Assembly: GCA_947165195.1 (NCBI GenBank)
Contig: CAMUZJ010000056.1
Location: forward strand, 1 to 6,791
DNA length: 6,791 nucleotides
Reading direction: 5' to 3'
Source: an uncultured Bacillota bacterium
GTDB taxonomy: Bacteria > Bacillota_I > Bacilli_A > RF39 > UBA660
In this document: one piece after another, positions 5,195 to 6,791 of the stretch
Layout of the letters: each line of letters starts with the position of its first letter
Position numbering within the stretch: position 1 is the stretch's first letter
Program-made: the position numbers and the translations under genes
The notes under the pieces: generated by a model
What the model was told of the DNA's origin: nothing
The model's input: only the letters and a program-made list of their open reading frames with translations
The model's database searches: none

Positions 5195-6388
5195 CTATAT
5201 ATTTTCAATTCGTTTTATTAATCTTATCATAGAATAAGCTGGTAATTCTTTATCAAATTTTAATTTTAATACTTGTTCTGGATGACGAGCTACTTCTAAT
5301 TCTTGCATGTCTTCATCATATATATTTTGAATTGTATAAGAATATACTTGTTTTTGTGGAGTAAATATTTCTACTTCATCTCCTATTTGAAAGTAGTTTC
5401 TCTCTATTAATATTAAACATTCATTTTCTTTGTCATATCCAGTAATTACTCCAAGATAGTCTTGATTAGATAATTCTTGTCTACCAGTATAGTATTGATC
5501 CGTAAAGTCTGCCTCATGATCAAAGTAATGAGTTGATACTTCTCTATTAGCTACTCTACTTAATCGATATTCTAATGTAGTCATGATTTCTTCCGTTAAA
5601 GTATTATCATAAATTCTATCAATAATTTCACGGTAAGTTCCAATTACGGTTGCTAAGTAATATAGAGAACGCATTCTACCTTCTACTTTTAGGGAGGTTA
5701 CACCTATTTCTATTAAATCTTTTATATAGGTAGCCATATTTAAATCTTTTAAAGCAAAAGTAAAGTCTTTTTCTTCTGTTGATTTAAATGCAAATCTACA
5801 TACTTGAGCACATCCTCCACGATTGGCATCACGATTAGTTACATAATTAGATAAGGCACATCTTCCTGAAAAGCAAGTACACATTGCTCCATGTATAAAT
5901 ACTTCCATATCTACTTTTGTTTTATCAATAATTTCTTTTATTTGTTCTTTATTTAACTCACGAGCTAATACAACTCTATTAATTCCTTCTTTTTTAAAGT
6001 ATTCTACTGCTTTATAATTGCTGGTAGAATTCTGCGTAGATAAATGAACTTCTACATTCGGATAATAATTTTTAATATGAGATATAATAAATGGATCACT
6101 TACAATAAATGCATCTATTCCTGCATTTACTACTTCTTCTATATAGTCCTCTACCCCTTCCATATCTTCATTATGAAATACGATGTTTAAGGTAAGGTAA
6201 ACTTTTTTATGTAAACTATGGGCAAAAGTACAAGCTTCTTTTATTTCTTCTATTGAAAAGTTCGTAGCATTTGCACGTAAACTATAAGATTGTCCTCCAA
6301 TATAGACAGCATCTGCTCCATATAATAGATTTACTTTTAATCGTTCTAAGTCCCCTGCTGGAGCTAATAATTCTATTTTCTTATCCAT
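5195..6388 (-). CDS. trhP2: U32 family protein, TrhP2/YrrO-like tRNA uridine hydroxylation protein
   Basis: This 397-aa protein belongs to peptidase family U32, whose bacterial TrhP members are Fe-S proteins needed for prephenate-dependent formation of 5-hydroxyuridine at tRNA position 34, not proven proteases. The N terminus (ELLAPAGDLERLKVNLLYGADAVYIGG) starts the TIM-barrel-like core. Residues 162-180 fit the U32 signature, from EVFIHGAMC to GRCALS. Cys170, Cys172, Cys177, Cys193 and Cys197 are present, enough for the usual cluster. KVEGRMRS follows at 234-241. Residues 310-393 match the U32 C-terminal beta domain (YLGVITGYD, ERNYFQIGDEVEIFTP, ARHPEQ, MIRLIKR). The length is close to B. 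subtilis YrrO (about 420). The start is firm: AAGGTG at 6396-6401 is seven bases upstream, inside the end of the preceding gene. The two genes overlap by 8 bases, suggesting translational coupling. The paralogue assignment rests on length, the C-terminal domain and gene order. Confidence 0.9.
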   Translation of the reverse strand: MDKKIELLAPAGDLERLKVNLLYGADAVYIGGQSYSLRANATNFSIEEIKEACTFAHSLHKKVYLTLNIVFHNEDMEGVEDYIEEVVNAGIDAFIVSDPFIISHIKNYYPNVEVHLSTQNSTSNYKAVEYFKKEGINRVVLARELNKEQIKEIIDKTKVDMEVFIHGAMCTCFSGRCALSNYVTNRDANRGGCAQVCRFAFKSTEEKDFTFALKDLNMATYIKDLIEIGVTSLKVEGRMRSLYYLATVIGTYREIIDRIYDNTLTEEIMTTLEYRLSRVANREVSTHYFDHEADFTDQYYTGRQELSNQDYLGVITGYDKENECLILIERNYFQIGDEVEIFTPQKQVYSYTIQNIYDEDMQELEVARHPEQVLKLKFDKELPAYSMIRLIKRIENI

Positions 6389-6791
6389 TTTTCTTCACCT
6401 TATAAATTGTTTTTTTAAAGAAGAAGTTCGTAAAGTCTCCTAATTCTTTATATTTTTCAATATAATCTTCTCCTAGACAATCTCCCTTTATATATTCTTT
6501 CGTATCTTTTACTAAAGAGTAAAATAATTCTTTCTCTATTCCATTTTCTCTAAAGATAATATACTCCGTACCTGCTTCATATAAATCTTTAATAATAGAT
6601 GTACCATTAACTATTTTCTTTAAATAAAAACTAGTACCATTTTTATCTTCATTTAAGATATAGGTATCTTTTGTTACTTTTTCTTCTACTTCAATAGTAT
6701 CTTTTGCCTCTTTATTTAAATCTTTATAGTAATTGGTAATTAATTTACGCTTAGAGAAAGCAACTGAAGGTATTCCTACTACTTCTACCAT
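6381..6791 (-). CDS. trhP1: C-terminal part of a short U32 family protein, TrhP1/YrrN-like, cut by the window edge
   Basis: The frame is open to the right edge and ends with TAA at 6381-6383. The ATG in the last three bases is probably an internal Met, since what follows matches the latter part of U32 proteins rather than their beginning. The visible 136 residues include GIPSVAFSKRKLITNYYKD (6-24), like the H-x-FxSxRKLxTNY region of YrrN, then YILNEDKNGTSFY and IKDLYEAGTEYIIF, the counterpart of the ED-NGT and L-x-AGI-x-x-F strands. The Fe-S cysteines and the N-terminal LxAPAG motif lie outside the window if present. The 8-base overlap with the TrhP2-like gene (6381-6388) and the matching order yrrN-yrrO in B. 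subtilis support a paired role in tRNA wobble uridine hydroxylation. The family call is firm; the exact paralogue is inferred. Confidence 0.75.
   Translation of the reverse strand: MVEVVGIPSVAFSKRKLITNYYKDLNKEAKDTIEVEEKVTKDTYILNEDKNGTSFYLKKIVNGTSIIKDLYEAGTEYIIFRENGIEKELFYSLVKDTKEYIKGDCLGEDYIEKYKELGDFTNFFFKKTIYKVKKNG
6396..6401 (-). promoter_or_regulatory. Ribosome binding site of the TrhP2-like gene inside the upstream gene
   Basis: AAGGTG on the minus strand is seven bases before ATG 6386-6388 and lies within the last codons of the TrhP1-like gene. The layout favours coupled translation. Confidence 0.55.

Noticed and set aside
1..6791. Mycoplasma-type genetic code with TGA as Trp, suggested by the low GC content
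   Set aside because: No coding frame contains an in-frame TGA, Trp is TGG throughout, and the sortase-like gene ends in TGA within its terminator.

Overview
This is an AT-rich window (roughly 70% A+T by eye) in which every convincing gene lies on the minus strand. The codon style, the strong AGGAGG-type ribosome sites, the sigma-A-like promoters with a TRTG extended -10, and the order of the tRNA-hydroxylation and greA genes all point to a low-GC Bacillota. The C-terminal domain of the left-edge protein resembles surface proteins of uncultured gut Bacilli/Mycoplasmatota-like lineages such as RF39; that placement is an inference. Trp is always TGG and no reading frame contains an in-frame TGA, so the standard bacterial code applies rather than the Mycoplasma code.

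Read in the direction of transcription (right to left), the window begins with a housekeeping block. It holds the 3' part of a short U32-family protein (TrhP1/YrrN-like, cut by the right edge), which overlaps by 8 bases a complete TrhP2/YrrO-like U32 protein with an Fe-S cysteine cluster; the pair is expected to hydroxylate tRNA wobble uridine. A gene-free stretch of about 330 bases follows. It carries two strong tandem promoters and three possible stem-loops, and leads into greA, the transcript-cleavage elongation factor. After greA, probably in the same transcript, comes a small secreted or anchored protein. I read it as a degenerate class B sortase: the Cys motif is kept, but the catalytic His segment and the Arg are missing. 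An intrinsic terminator ends this unit.

The left half encodes cell-envelope proteins. A 519-aa membrane protein of unknown function is followed by a CpaB/RcpC-like SAF-domain protein of the Flp/Tad pilus assembly type, which has its own possible promoter and ends in an intrinsic terminator. A separately promoted, left-truncated membrane-anchored surface protein comes last. It has an acidic cytoplasmic tail, one membrane helix, a pilin-like globular region, a DUF5011-type Ig-like domain and a further extracellular domain.

The most interesting points are the apparent pseudo-sortase, the unexplained 519-aa partner of CpaB, the surface protein architecture next to a pilus-assembly gene, and the tandem-promoter structured leader of greA. 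I found no tRNA, rRNA, CRISPR array, insertion sequence or complete riboswitch.
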